Part shown: piece after piece, positions 1-6,604 of the stretch
Layout of the letters: each line of letters opens with the position of its first letter
How positions within the stretch are numbered: the first letter of the stretch is position 1
From: an uncultured Barnesiella sp.
GTDB lineage: Bacteria; Bacteroidota; Bacteroidia; Bacteroidales; Barnesiellaceae_A
DNA: 64,000 bases
Assembly (NCBI GenBank): GCA_944321085.1
Contig: CALUJY010000005.1
Coordinates: 104,123 to 168,122, forward strand
Direction: 5' to 3'
The notes under the pieces: generated by a model
The model's database searches: none
What the model was told of the DNA's origin: nothing
The model's input: the letters and a program-made list of their open reading frames with translations, nothing else
Translations under genes and position numbers: made by a program

Positions 1-425
1 ACCCGTGCAACAACATAGACAATGAGATTGCATTACACAATATGCTTATCCAACTCTATAACAAGGCTTATAAGGAGAATACGGATGAATACTACTCCAA
101 GATTATAGATTTGGCAGAATACAGCAAACTTCATATTCTTGGATTGCTTGATAATGAGCAATACATACCATATTACATACATAACCTGACTTCTTTAGTA
201 GATTTATATATGTGTGCCAACCGTCATGCAGAAGCCATACGGACAGGCAAGGAGCTGTGCGAGTTTACCAAGGACAAAGACAATAGCATACATATCAGGT
301 GTGTCCTGCTATTGGGAAGCCTTTATAAAGAGTTAAATATGACAGAACAACAGGACAGTTGCATCAACAGCGTCAAGCATCTGCCTGAATTTGAAGCAAT
401 ATATGATGATTATATGAAGCAATAA
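1..425 (+). CDS. Hypothetical helical repeat protein, 5' end outside window
   Basis: The reading frame is open to the left edge (frame beginning at base 3) and ends at the TAA at 423-425. The first in-window ATG is at 42, but codons before it are also open, so the gene probably begins outside the window. The visible part is almost wholly alpha-helical in character. It has an alternation of aromatic and small residues like TPR or SEL1-type repeats, for example around residues 45-110 counted from the ATG at 42. No catalytic motif, signal peptide or membrane segment is visible. It lies upstream of a lipoprotein in the AT-rich accessory stretch. I do not recognise a specific family; a TPR-like scaffold protein is an inference from composition only. 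Confidence 0.5.
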   Translation, partial: PCNNIDNEIALHNMLIQLYNKAYKENTDEYYSKIIDLAEYSKLHILGLLDNEQYIPYYIHNLTSLVDLYMCANRHAEAIRTGKELCEFTKDKDNSIHIRCVLLLGSLYKELNMTEQQDSCINSVKHLPEFEAIYDDYMKQ

Positions 426-500
426 AAGTTGTCTGATTTTTCTTCCTGCCACTCTTAAAAGAAGAAATGAGATAAGTTGAATTTTAGACAGTAAAACATC

Positions 501-1337
501 ATGAAAATAGTTTATATAGTTACTATGTTTTTAATTGCAATGGCTTTCCTTAACCTTACAGGATGCAACAGGGCAAGTAAGTCAAACGATGAAAGACAAA
601 GAGATATTGCCGTTGAAAAGGAAATTGCCAATTTCTGGGGGCATGGTACACGTACTTTTATTTCAGACAATTTACCAAACGGTTATAAGGTTTCTGTTTT
701 CTACAAAGAAAAGAACAACTTGTGCATTTGGCATTTCCAGCGAGGAGACAGCATTGACAGATGTATTGCTGGACACAGGTTGCCATTGTCACTAATTTTT
801 GAATGCAATGCTGCTCTTTATGATGAGAATTTGGATAAGCATTATGAGCCACTTGATACCACTCTGACACTAACCATTGATATTCCTATTGTCAAACAAT
901 TGGATATGGACGCTGCCGATGGCGACATCTGCTTCATGGATGTTAATTTTGACGGTCAAGAAGAGTTTATAATAGCCCATCCGGGATATAACCGTACATA
1001 TTATGCCTGTTTTGATTTGGTGAATGGAGATGATTCTAATAGTATCTGCCCCGGCTTTTTAACATCTATGGATGGTGAAGTGTACGGTAACTTGGTTGGC
1101 GGGTTATGTGGGAAAACAGAATTTGACCATAAAAAGAAAATTATTCATATCACAGAGCAAATAGGTTGCTGTACGAAGGTTGAAACTTGGGCAAAACCCG
1201 GACTTGGAGTATTTGGAGAGGCCAAAGTGTTTAAGAAAATAAAAAGTGAACTATGGGCAAATAGAGAAAAACACATCGTGACATATCAATTAGTGAACGA
1301 TACCTTAAAACAAATATCGCATGAAATTATAAAATGA
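501..1337 (+). CDS. Hypothetical lipoprotein with VCBS-like DxNxDG motif
   Basis: The 278-residue protein has an N-terminal hydrophobic stretch ending in a lipobox (L-T-G-C, Cys22), so it should be lipid-anchored in the envelope. Around residue 150 a DVNFDGQEEFII segment resembles the calcium-loop motif of VCBS/FG-GAP-like repeats seen in many uncharacterised Bacteroidota lipoproteins. The C-terminal half is rich in beta-type sequence. No enzyme motif is seen. It sits alone between two other unrecognised genes in the accessory stretch, and the AT-rich third codon positions differ from the core genes further right, consistent with transfer. The function is unknown. Confidence 0.7.
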   Translation: MKIVYIVTMFLIAMAFLNLTGCNRASKSNDERQRDIAVEKEIANFWGHGTRTFISDNLPNGYKVSVFYKEKNNLCIWHFQRGDSIDRCIAGHRLPLSLIFECNAALYDENLDKHYEPLDTTLTLTIDIPIVKQLDMDAADGDICFMDVNFDGQEEFIIAHPGYNRTYYACFDLVNGDDSNSICPGFLTSMDGEVYGNLVGGLCGKTEFDHKKKIIHITEQIGCCTKVETWAKPGLGVFGEAKVFKKIKSELWANREKHIVTYQLVNDTLKQISHEIIK

Positions 1338-1406
1338 TGAAAAGACCTTTTTAGAAGAAAGTCCATTTTGTAGGGAGAAATAGAAAAAGGTACTCGTTAG
1401 AAAATA
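1335..1406 (+). repeat. Imperfect direct repeat, copy 1 (before the 122-aa gene)
   Basis: Read by eye, this spacer shares a run of blocks with 1789-1850: a lysine-stop junction AAAATGA, then CTTTTT, AAGAA, TCCATTTT, TAGAAAAA, GT.CTC.TTA and AAATA in the same order with small gaps. Roughly three quarters of positions match. It is not an integron attC site by the usual core motifs. Confidence 0.4.
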
Positions 1407-1426
1407 ACAACAGATAAACATTAGAT

Positions 1427-1795
1427 ATGAAAGTCTTTTCATTCTTATATAAACACTTTTGGAGAATAAACAGGAATACATCATTAGGTAAGTTGAAAAC
1501 TGGCTTGCCGCAGACACTTGTAAGTGCCCCATCGGACATCTTCTTGTACATTTTCTTAGACGAGAAGATACACTTGCCATTTCATGTAGAAAGCATCCCA
1601 AGTAAAACTTACAACATCACAATTCGTAGGGTTAAAGGCTCTTCTGTAATAGAGGAACATCCTGCAGACCTTTATTATCTGCATCATTTGGATGAATTGC
1701 TGGAAAGTGAGGGAGTTATGGTCGAAAATGGCAAATGGACTGTGATTGAATGTGAAAAGAAACCTGCAATATGCCCAAAGAGAAACAGAAAATGA
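1427..1795 (+). CDS. Hypothetical protein, 122 aa, bracketed by imperfect direct repeats
   Basis: The protein is small and basic (C-terminus rich in Lys and Arg), with no signal peptide, no membrane segment and no motif I recognise. The start at 1427 is the first ATG of the frame and follows an A-rich leader. The flanks are unusual: the roughly 60 bases after the stop of the preceding gene and the roughly 60 bases after this stop resemble each other (see repeat entries), as if the gene were a cassette or arose next to a duplicated spacer. Codon use is AT-rich like its neighbours. It could be a real accessory gene; no function can be assigned. Confidence 0.5.
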   Translation: MKVFSFLYKHFWRINRNTSLGKLKTGLPQTLVSAPSDIFLYIFLDEKIHLPFHVESIPSKTYNITIRRVKGSSVIEEHPADLYYLHHLDELLESEGVMVENGKWTVIECEKKPAICPKRNRK

Positions 1796-1850
1796 CTTTT
1801 TCAAGAATAATCCATTTTATAAAAGGATGGTAGAAAAAAGTTCTCATTAA
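1789..1850 (+). repeat. Imperfect direct repeat, copy 2 (after the 122-aa gene)
   Basis: Partner of 1335-1406, with the same ordered blocks. It begins at the stop codon of the 122-aa gene and ends just before the promoter of the MNT-HEPN cassette. Confidence 0.4.
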
Positions 1851-1876
1851 ATAGCATTATTATAGCGCAACTTTAC

Positions 1877-1884
1877 TATCTTTG
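1877..1884 (+). promoter_or_regulatory. Bacteroidota -7 element (TATCTTTG) of the MNT-HEPN cassette
   Basis: The octamer matches TAnnTTTG exactly and lies 20 bases before the ATG at 1905, which supports that start. No TTTG box is present at the expected -33 position, so expression may be weak or activator-dependent. Confidence 0.6.
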
Positions 1885-1904
1885 CATTATAGGTAAGTTC
1901 ATTT

Positions 1905-2204
1905 ATGAAGTTGATAGAAACCAACATACAGAAGATTGCAGCTTTGTGCAAGAAGTACAAGGTAAACAAGTTGTTTGTGTTCGGCTCTATTCTTACCAAC
2001 CGTTTCAACGACAATAGCGATGTGGACTTGGTAGTTTCTTTCAATAAAGCAGAGGTAAGCGACTATTTCGATAATTACTTTGATTTCAAATACGCTTTGG
2101 AGGAATTGTTTGGCAGGGAAGTGGACTTGTTGGAAGAACAGACTATAAAGAATCCATATTTGAAAAAGAATGTGGACACAACAAAAGCATTGATATATGG
2201 ATGA
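1905..2204 (+). CDS. mntA: MNT-domain nucleotidyltransferase antitoxin (MntA-like)
   Basis: This 99-residue minimal nucleotidyltransferase carries the full MntA signature GSX10DXD: Gly27-Ser28, then Asp39 and Asp41 as metal ligands. In characterised HEPN-MNT pairs (Shewanella MntA-HepT, for instance) such a protein silences the HEPN RNase by adding AMP to a tyrosine in its RX4HXY motif. That tyrosine is present in the next gene. The stop codon overlaps the start of the HEPN gene by 8 bases, so the two are translationally coupled. The start at 1905 is supported by the TATCTTTG element 20 bases upstream. Assignment to the family is firm; the antitoxin role is inferred from the pairing. Confidence 0.88.
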   Translation: MKLIETNIQKIAALCKKYKVNKLFVFGSILTNRFNDNSDVDLVVSFNKAEVSDYFDNYFDFKYALEELFGREVDLLEEQTIKNPYLKKNVDTTKALIYG

Positions 2205-2538
2205 TTTGATAAAGAAGCACTTGCAGGACATTCTGACTGCCATTGAAGAGATAGAAAGTTTCTTTGGTGACAAGCCTAAGCTGTTTGATGATTTTTACAG
2301 CAATCTCTGCCTTAGACGTGCCATTGAACGAAACATAGAGATTATAGGTGAAGCCATGAACAGAATCTTAAAGACAGACAGAAACATATCTATCACCAAT
2401 TCACGCAAAATAGTGGACGCAAGAAACTATATCATTCATGGATATGACAGCTTATCGGCTGATATTCTTTGGAGCATGGTAATCAATCATCTGCCAAGAC
2501 TAAAAAATGAAGTAGTGGCTTTATTGGATAATGAATGA
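2197..2538 (+). CDS. hepT: HEPN-domain RNase toxin (HepT-like)
   Basis: This 113-residue all-helical protein has the HepT active-site motif RX4HXY intact at Arg76, His81 and Tyr83. The preceding helix, with R-N-I-E-I-I-G-E-A around residues 45-53, is also typical of the family. Known HepT proteins are dimeric metal-independent RNases; the tyrosine is the site modified by the cognate MNT enzyme. It overlaps the MNT gene before it and a second MNT gene after it, by 8 bases each (start and stop interlocked as ATGGATGA and ATGAATGA). The motif argues for an active toxin. The RNA target cannot be told from sequence. Confidence 0.88.
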   Translation: MDDLIKKHLQDILTAIEEIESFFGDKPKLFDDFYSNLCLRRAIERNIEIIGEAMNRILKTDRNISITNSRKIVDARNYIIHGYDSLSADILWSMVINHLPRLKNEVVALLDNE

Positions 2539-2836
2539 AATGCCTGTTAATATAGAGAAAGCGATTGAAATTGCGAAAGAATACAAGGATTTGGTCGCAG
2601 AACATTTGCCTCTTAAAGCTTTATACCTTTATGGCTCATACAGCAAAGGCAACCATACAGAGGACAGCGACATTGCTGTTGTGGTGGAACGAATGAGCGA
2701 TGATTACTTTGAAGATACTCCATTACTGTGGAAACTGAAACGTAAGATAAGCAATCTTATAGAGCCTGTTCTACTTACAGAGGACACAAATAATCCTCTC
2801 TATGCAGACATTCTCAAAACGGGAATACTGATATAA
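2531..2836 (+). CDS. Second MNT-domain protein, catalytic Asp missing
   Basis: This 101-residue nucleotidyltransferase-fold protein keeps Gly35-Ser36 and the first metal ligand Asp47 but reads D-I-A where family members read D-I-D followed by Ile/Val and Ala. The sequence is as expected if one GACATT unit (Asp-Ile) had been lost from a tandem pair, removing the second catalytic Asp in frame (about 2669-2677). The rest of the family pattern is intact: a VVVE strand, a long helix from about residue 58, and E-P-V-L-L near residue 79. It probably folds but may not transfer nucleotides; a structural or accessory antitoxin role is possible. It overlaps the HEPN gene by 8 bases and ends the cassette. 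Confidence 0.8.
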   Translation: MNEMPVNIEKAIEIAKEYKDLVAEHLPLKALYLYGSYSKGNHTEDSDIAVVVERMSDDYFEDTPLLWKLKRKISNLIEPVLLTEDTNNPLYADILKTGILI

Positions 2837-2918
2837 ACAGGAATATAGAGAACCTATCCAATATAGGGCAACTATATCTATATGAGATAAGTAATACAAT
2901 TATTAACAATTACGGATT

Positions 2919-2954
2919 GTGTAAACCGAGGTGTAAACTACGGTGAGTAAACAA
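2919..2954 (+). repeat. Three 12-bp direct repeats next to tRNA-Phe (candidate recombinase arm sites)
   Basis: Three head-to-tail 12-bp units begin at 2919, 2931 and 2943: GTGTAAACCGAG, GTGTAAACTACG and GTGAGTAAACAA. The third is the most diverged. They lie 40 bases before the tRNA-Phe gene at the edge of the accessory stretch. Closely spaced direct repeats beside a tRNA are typical of arm-type binding sites of tyrosine recombinases at the ends of integrated elements. No integrase gene is visible in the window. Confidence 0.5.
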
Positions 2955-2994
2955 TAAGATTACGAGTGATTTTTACAACTCCACTGATTCATAA

Positions 2995-3110
2995 GGTGCA
3001 ATAGCTCAGTTGGTTGCTTCCAAAAGTGAGCGTCAGCGAACTTTCGGAAGCCGAAGAAGAGCAAAGGACTGAAAATCCTTGTGTCCCCGGTTCGATTCCT
3101 GGTGGCACCA
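2995..3110 (+). tRNA. tRNA-Phe (GAA) interrupted by 43 nt in the D loop
   Basis: Acceptor, D-stem, anticodon arm (GAA at 3071-3073), T arm and discriminator A are all present and in order, but only if 43 nt (3015-3057) between the G-G-T of the D loop and the 3' strand of the D-stem are removed; the remainder is a normal 73-nt tRNA. The insert folds on itself: GCTTCC at 3016-3021 pairs with GGAAGC at 3046-3051, and the stem continues inward to a 12-nt loop with a single A.C mismatch. The acceptor has an A6.G67 mismatch where C6 would pair. CCA is not encoded. It may be a pseudogene, a disrupted attachment site, or a tRNA with an enlarged D arm. The anticodon assignment is firm; function is uncertain. 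Confidence 0.75.
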
Positions 3111-3114
3111 CAAG

Positions 3115-3149
3115 AAAACCCATATCGTCATCGACGATATGGGTTTTTT
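3115..3149 (+). terminator. Rho-independent terminator after tRNA-Phe
   Basis: A perfect 12-bp stem (ACCCATATCGTC / GACGATATGGGT) with a three-base loop is followed by six Ts. Confidence 0.9.
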
Positions 3150-3303
3150 GTATTGGCATTTGACTCATTTTGCGATGCTTGTTGTTTTATTTACGTAGTA
3201 TTCTGCTGTATAGTTATGTAATGGGTATATTTCGGGTAGAAATTTGCGATGATATGAGTTGTGGGTATGCCTCTGTCGGGTAGAACTATTATGATGAGCC
3301 GCT

Positions 3304-3552
3304 CTATTCGGACGCGACTATGTCGTGTATTTGCTCGATAAAGTGGTGAATAGTTGCTTCGATGTCGTACTTTGAGCACCCTGATATTTGTGCGATTTCG
3401 TCGGTGGTAAATCCACGAATGTAGCAAGAGACGATTTCCTGTCTTGTGGTGTCGAGTTTCTTGATTTTGTTTTCCAGCTCCGCCATTGAGATGGTGGCGC
3501 ATTCTTCTTCCTCGCATGGCCGGTTTTGCGCAGGTATAATATGATTTCTCAT
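3304..3552 (-). CDS. Small HTH protein, sigma-70 region 4-like
   Basis: The 82-residue protein has a coiled N-terminal third and a helix-turn-helix of the sigma region 4/LuxR type at about residues 38-75 (E-I-V-S-C-Y-I-R-G-F-T-T-D-E-I-A, then a turn and a recognition helix). There is no sigma region 2, so it is not a complete sigma factor. The start at 3552 gives the full frame; a shorter product from the Met at residue 23 (3486) would still contain the HTH. A perfect 12-bp inverted repeat lies 10-45 bases upstream and could be its own operator. It stands alone between tRNA-Phe and the YeiH gene. DNA binding is likely; the target is unknown. Confidence 0.65.
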   Translation of the reverse strand: MRNHIIPAQNRPCEEEECATISMAELENKIKKLDTTRQEIVSCYIRGFTTDEIAQISGCSKYDIEATIHHFIEQIHDIVASE

Positions 3553-3561
3553 ATACGTAGT

Positions 3562-3597
3562 GTTTTTATATCGATATAGTCTATCCGATATAAAAAC
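3562..3597 (-). promoter_or_regulatory. Perfect 12-bp inverted repeat upstream of the HTH gene
   Basis: GTTTTTATATCG at 3562-3573 is the exact reverse complement of 3586-3597, with 12 bases between. The inner sequence adds a smaller palindrome (TATATCGATATA). No run of Ts follows on either strand, so an operator is more likely than a terminator. The rest of the 3553-3858 gap holds only the hairpin described next. Confidence 0.55.
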
Positions 3598-3770
3598 AAA
3601 GAAATCGAGTAAATTGTTCCCTCTCTATGCAAAATTTATTATTTGTTTGGTCTCGTTGGGGCATTTCCTTGATGATTAATGAATCTCTGTTTCGTTCAGG
3701 GTAAATATGAGATAATGTGGTGGTAATAATGTAAAACGTGTCTCGGATATGGTATAGTCGACCGATGTCA

Positions 3771-3818
3771 TGAAAGAAAACAGGCGATGTGCATGGAACT
3801 AAATGCACACCGTCTGTT
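3771..3818 (-). terminator. Hairpin terminator of the YeiH gene
   Basis: A 16-position stem (AACAG...TGTGCAT with ATGCACA...CTGTT, one mismatch, one wobble) is followed on the minus strand by TTTTCTTTC. It lies 41 bases beyond the yeiH stop. Confidence 0.6.
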
Positions 3819-3858
3819 CACTGATAATGATATGTAAAGTCTGTTTTCTCTGTACGTA

Positions 3859-4818
3859 TTATAACAGGATGACGGCAAGGCTGAGCAGAGCTATGACAAT
3901 CCAGAGCAAAATGCCTTGTATCATCGGCTTGATTCCTACGCTTCGCAACACGTCTACCGAGAGGCCGCTACCTATAAGGAAGAGTGTTATGGTAAGACCT
4001 TTCTTAGCCAGCCATACGATGCTGCCTGTAACTTGTGTGGGCAGGGCTATGTAGGTGTTGGCTACCATGGCGAGGACGAACAAGAAGATAAACCAAGGAA
4101 TGTATATTTTGCTGTTTTTCTCTTTGAAGATAAGCGTGGTGACGAGAGCCAGCGGTATAATCCAAAGGGCTCGTGTACACTTGATGAGGGTGGCTATCTG
4201 CAATGCTTTCCCTTCGGCGTCGGGGAAGTAGCTGCGGTCGAATGCTTCGCCGGCACCTACTACCGAACTGGTGTCGTGAATGGCTATGGCTGCCCACTCG
4301 CCGAATTGTTCTTGGGTCATGCCCAACCAATGTCCGATGGGCGGGAAGATGAAGAGTGCTATGGCATTGAGTACGAAGATGGTACCTAACGAGACCGACA
4401 TTTGGTTGTCATCGGCTTTTACCACCGGTGCAACGGCTGCAATGGCGCTACCGCCGCAGATGGCAGTTCCCGACGATATGAGGTAGGCGGTTTTGCGGTC
4501 TACGCGCAACCATTTCCCTACGAAAAATCCGATGACCATGACGACTACAACCGATACGATGGTAAATAACATACCTTCTTTGCCCGAGGCCAATGATTCG
4601 TGCAGGTTCATGCCGAAACCTAAACCTACGACCGATGCTTGCAGCAGGTATTTCGATGTCTTTTTGGCAAGTTTGGGATATGCTTGTCCGGAAATGAGAG
4701 CTAAGGCCAGACCCATAAACAGTGCGATTGCCGGGGTAACCTGTGGGAGGAAGGTGATAAGCAACAGTGCTATAAACAGTATTTTGTTGTAGCGTTTAAG
4801 TAGATTGACGAACGACAT
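3859..4818 (-). CDS. YeiH/UPF0324-family putative anion (sulfate) exporter
   Basis: This 319-residue polytopic inner-membrane protein has about ten hydrophobic segments. Family-typical stretches are visible: an N-terminal P-A-I-A-L-F-M-G-L-A-L-A, a G-L-G-F-G-M-N motif near residue 67, S-S-G-T-A-I-C-G-G-S-A-I-A-A near 116 and H-D-T-S-S-V-V-G-A near 182. YeiH proteins are annotated as putative sulfate exporters, and YeiE-type LysR regulators commonly sit beside them, as here. A TACTTTTG element on the minus strand (4864-4871) could give it its own promoter besides read-through from the lysR gene. Transport direction and substrate are inferred from the family only. Confidence 0.88.
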   Translation of the reverse strand: MSFVNLLKRYNKILFIALLLITFLPQVTPAIALFMGLALALISGQAYPKLAKKTSKYLLQASVVGLGFGMNLHESLASGKEGMLFTIVSVVVVMVIGFFVGKWLRVDRKTAYLISSGTAICGGSAIAAVAPVVKADDNQMSVSLGTIFVLNAIALFIFPPIGHWLGMTQEQFGEWAAIAIHDTSSVVGAGEAFDRSYFPDAEGKALQIATLIKCTRALWIIPLALVTTLIFKEKNSKIYIPWFIFLFVLAMVANTYIALPTQVTGSIVWLAKKGLTITLFLIGSGLSVDVLRSVGIKPMIQGILLWIVIALLSLAVILL

Positions 4819-4884
4819 TGTGTAAAGATTATTGAGTTAATAAATGTTGTTTGTTTTCGACTGCAAAAGTAGTATATCTTTTAT

Positions 4885-4905
4885 AACATTGTTTATCAAT
4901 AATCT
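4885..4905 (-). promoter_or_regulatory. Possible LysR-type binding site upstream of yeiH
   Basis: ATTG and CAAT are inverted around TTTAT, fitting the general T-N11-A pattern of LysR operators. The site is in the gap between the lysR stop and the yeiH promoter element. The signal is short and AT-rich, so support is weak. Confidence 0.25.
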
Positions 4906-4925
4906 TTATACTCTATAACGGCAGG

Positions 4926-5822
4926 TTATAACCGTTGTCCGTTTTCTATCATATAACTGATAAAACCTTTGGCTATGCCGCCTGTTTCTCCCATTTTCTG
5001 TACGAAAGAGAACTCTCGTTCAAATGAGATTCCTGCAATATCTATAACTTTTAGTTTTCCTGTTGTGATTTCGTTCAATACGGCTTGCACCGATATGATG
5101 GCGAGGCAGTCGGCATGGATGATATATTGCTTGATGCTTTCGGTGCTGCCCAACTGCATGACGATGTTTAATGCCGAGAGGCGTATGTGATGGTTGTTGA
5201 GGGTGTGTTCTATCACGTCGAGGCTGCCCGAGCCGTTCTCGCGGATGACGAGTGGTAATTGCATCAGCTCTTCGGGTGTCACCTCCTCGGTATAAGCCCA
5301 CTTGCTGCGGGTGGAGGCTACAAGAACGAGTTCGTCGCGCATAAAAGGGGTGTACCGCAGATGCTGTTGCCGGCTGCGGCCTTCTACCAAACCTATGTCT
5401 ATGCGTTGTTCGTCTACGGCACGTTCTATATCGACTGTGTTACCGTTGATAAGCGAGAGTTTTATTTGTTTGAATTTGGCCGAGAACGTAGCCAAATAGG
5501 CCGGCAGTACATATTGGGCGATGGTGGTACTTGCGCCGAGCCGGAGTTCGCCCACCTGTTCGTGCGAGAGCATGTGCATGTCGAAGTCGAGTTGACGGTA
5601 ACGTTCCAATATCTCTTCGGCATGTGTCAGCATTATTTCGCCGGCATGCGTCAGTGTGATGCGGTTGTTGTTGCGGTCGAAAAGTCTTACGCCATACTCT
5701 TGCTCTATTTCTTGTATGTGCTTGCTGATGGCGGGTTGCGATATGAACAACTCGCGCGATGCTTTGGTGAAGCTAAGGTTGTGGGCTACGCTGCAAAAAA
5801 CTTTCAGCCTGAAATCTATCAT
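4926..5822 (-). CDS. LysR-family transcriptional regulator
   Basis: The 298-residue protein has the standard layout. The N-terminal winged HTH occupies residues 1-60 (F-C-S-V-A-H-N-L-S-F-T-K-A-S-R-E-L-F-I-S-Q-P-A-I-S-K-H-I), followed by a linker helix and a periplasmic-binding-like effector domain from about residue 88. It lies between aroE and the YeiH-type exporter on the same strand, 22 bases after aroE. Pairing with yeiH suggests control of that gene, as with YeiE/CysB-like regulators of sulfur metabolism, but the effector is not predictable. Confidence 0.92.
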   Translation of the reverse strand: MIDFRLKVFCSVAHNLSFTKASRELFISQPAISKHIQEIEQEYGVRLFDRNNNRITLTHAGEIMLTHAEEILERYRQLDFDMHMLSHEQVGELRLGASTTIAQYVLPAYLATFSAKFKQIKLSLINGNTVDIERAVDEQRIDIGLVEGRSRQQHLRYTPFMRDELVLVASTRSKWAYTEEVTPEELMQLPLVIRENGSGSLDVIEHTLNNHHIRLSALNIVMQLGSTESIKQYIIHADCLAIISVQAVLNEITTGKLKVIDIAGISFEREFSFVQKMGETGGIAKGFISYMIENGQRL

Positions 5823-5844
5823 GGTATGTGCGTTGAGTTGTAGG

Positions 5845-6591
5845 TTATTTGTTCCATATTTCCCATGCAGCGTCGGCCTGCCCGTACAGCATTTGCAGGC
5901 CGTTGCTTACCGTAGCGCCTTGTAGGGCGGCACGTCGCATGAAGGTCGTTTCTGTGGGATTGTATATGGCATCGTAGCAGATATGTGCCGGTGTTATCAG
6001 TTCGTAGGGGATGGGCGGGCAGGCATCGGTAGCCGGATACATGCCTAATGGTGTAGCGTTGACGATGATGGTGTGGCTTGCCATCACGGTAGTGTCTAAT
6101 TCATGATAAGCGAGTTGGCCGGCTGCGGGGTGTCGCGACACTTTCGTTACGACAATACCCCTGTCGCGGAGGGCAGCGGCAATGGCTTTCGACGCACCGC
6201 CGGTGCCCAATACCAAGGCTTTCTCGTGCGTGCCGTCAGTCAGCAGCGAGGCAAACGAGCGGGCAAATCCTATGTAGTCGCTATTGTAACCTGTGAGGTG
6301 TACCTGCCCGTCGTGGCGCATGATGCGTATTACGTTGACGGCGTCTATGGCACGTGCCGTGTCGTCCATCTCGTCCAAGTAAGGTATGACAGCCTCTTTG
6401 TAGGGGATGGTGACGTTGAGCCCCTCGATGCTGCTGTCTGAGGCGATGAGTTGCGGCAGTTGTGCAATATCGGGCAGCTCATAGTTGTTATATATGGCAT
6501 CGATGCCGAGACGCGAAAAGCGTTCGTTGTGGTATTGTCGGGAGAAAGAGTGCCCGAGCGGATAGCCTATCAGTCCGAATTTGCGTGTCAT
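5845..6591 (-). CDS. aroE: Shikimate dehydrogenase
   Basis: AroE reduces 3-dehydroshikimate to shikimate with NADPH in aromatic amino-acid synthesis. The protein opens with the shikimate-binding G-Y-P-L-G-H-S-F-S, carries N-V-T-I-P-Y-K with the catalytic lysine near residue 66, and has a G-T-G-G-A-S-K-A dinucleotide motif near residue 120. The frame runs open to 6699, but that stretch overlaps gldB and lacks family similarity, so the Met at 6591 is chosen; it gives 248 residues, close to the family norm. It starts 13 bases after the gldB stop and is followed closely by lysR, suggesting one minus-strand transcript. Confidence 0.95.
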   Translation of the reverse strand: MTRKFGLIGYPLGHSFSRQYHNERFSRLGIDAIYNNYELPDIAQLPQLIASDSSIEGLNVTIPYKEAVIPYLDEMDDTARAIDAVNVIRIMRHDGQVHLTGYNSDYIGFARSFASLLTDGTHEKALVLGTGGASKAIAAALRDRGIVVTKVSRHPAAGQLAYHELDTTVMASHTIIVNATPLGMYPATDACPPIPYELITPAHICYDAIYNPTETTFMRRAALQGATVSNGLQMLYGQADAAWEIWNK

Positions 6592-6604
6592 GACAGTAAT
6601 GATT

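Noticed and set aside
1335-1850. Integron attC sites around the 122-aa gene
   Set aside because: No RYYYAAC/GTTRRRY core sites and no palindromic folding as needed for attC.
2919-2954. Could the 12-bp repeats be a CRISPR or a replication origin?
   Set aside because: Units are adjacent without spacers and only three in number; no cas or rep gene nearby. Recombinase arm sites fit better.
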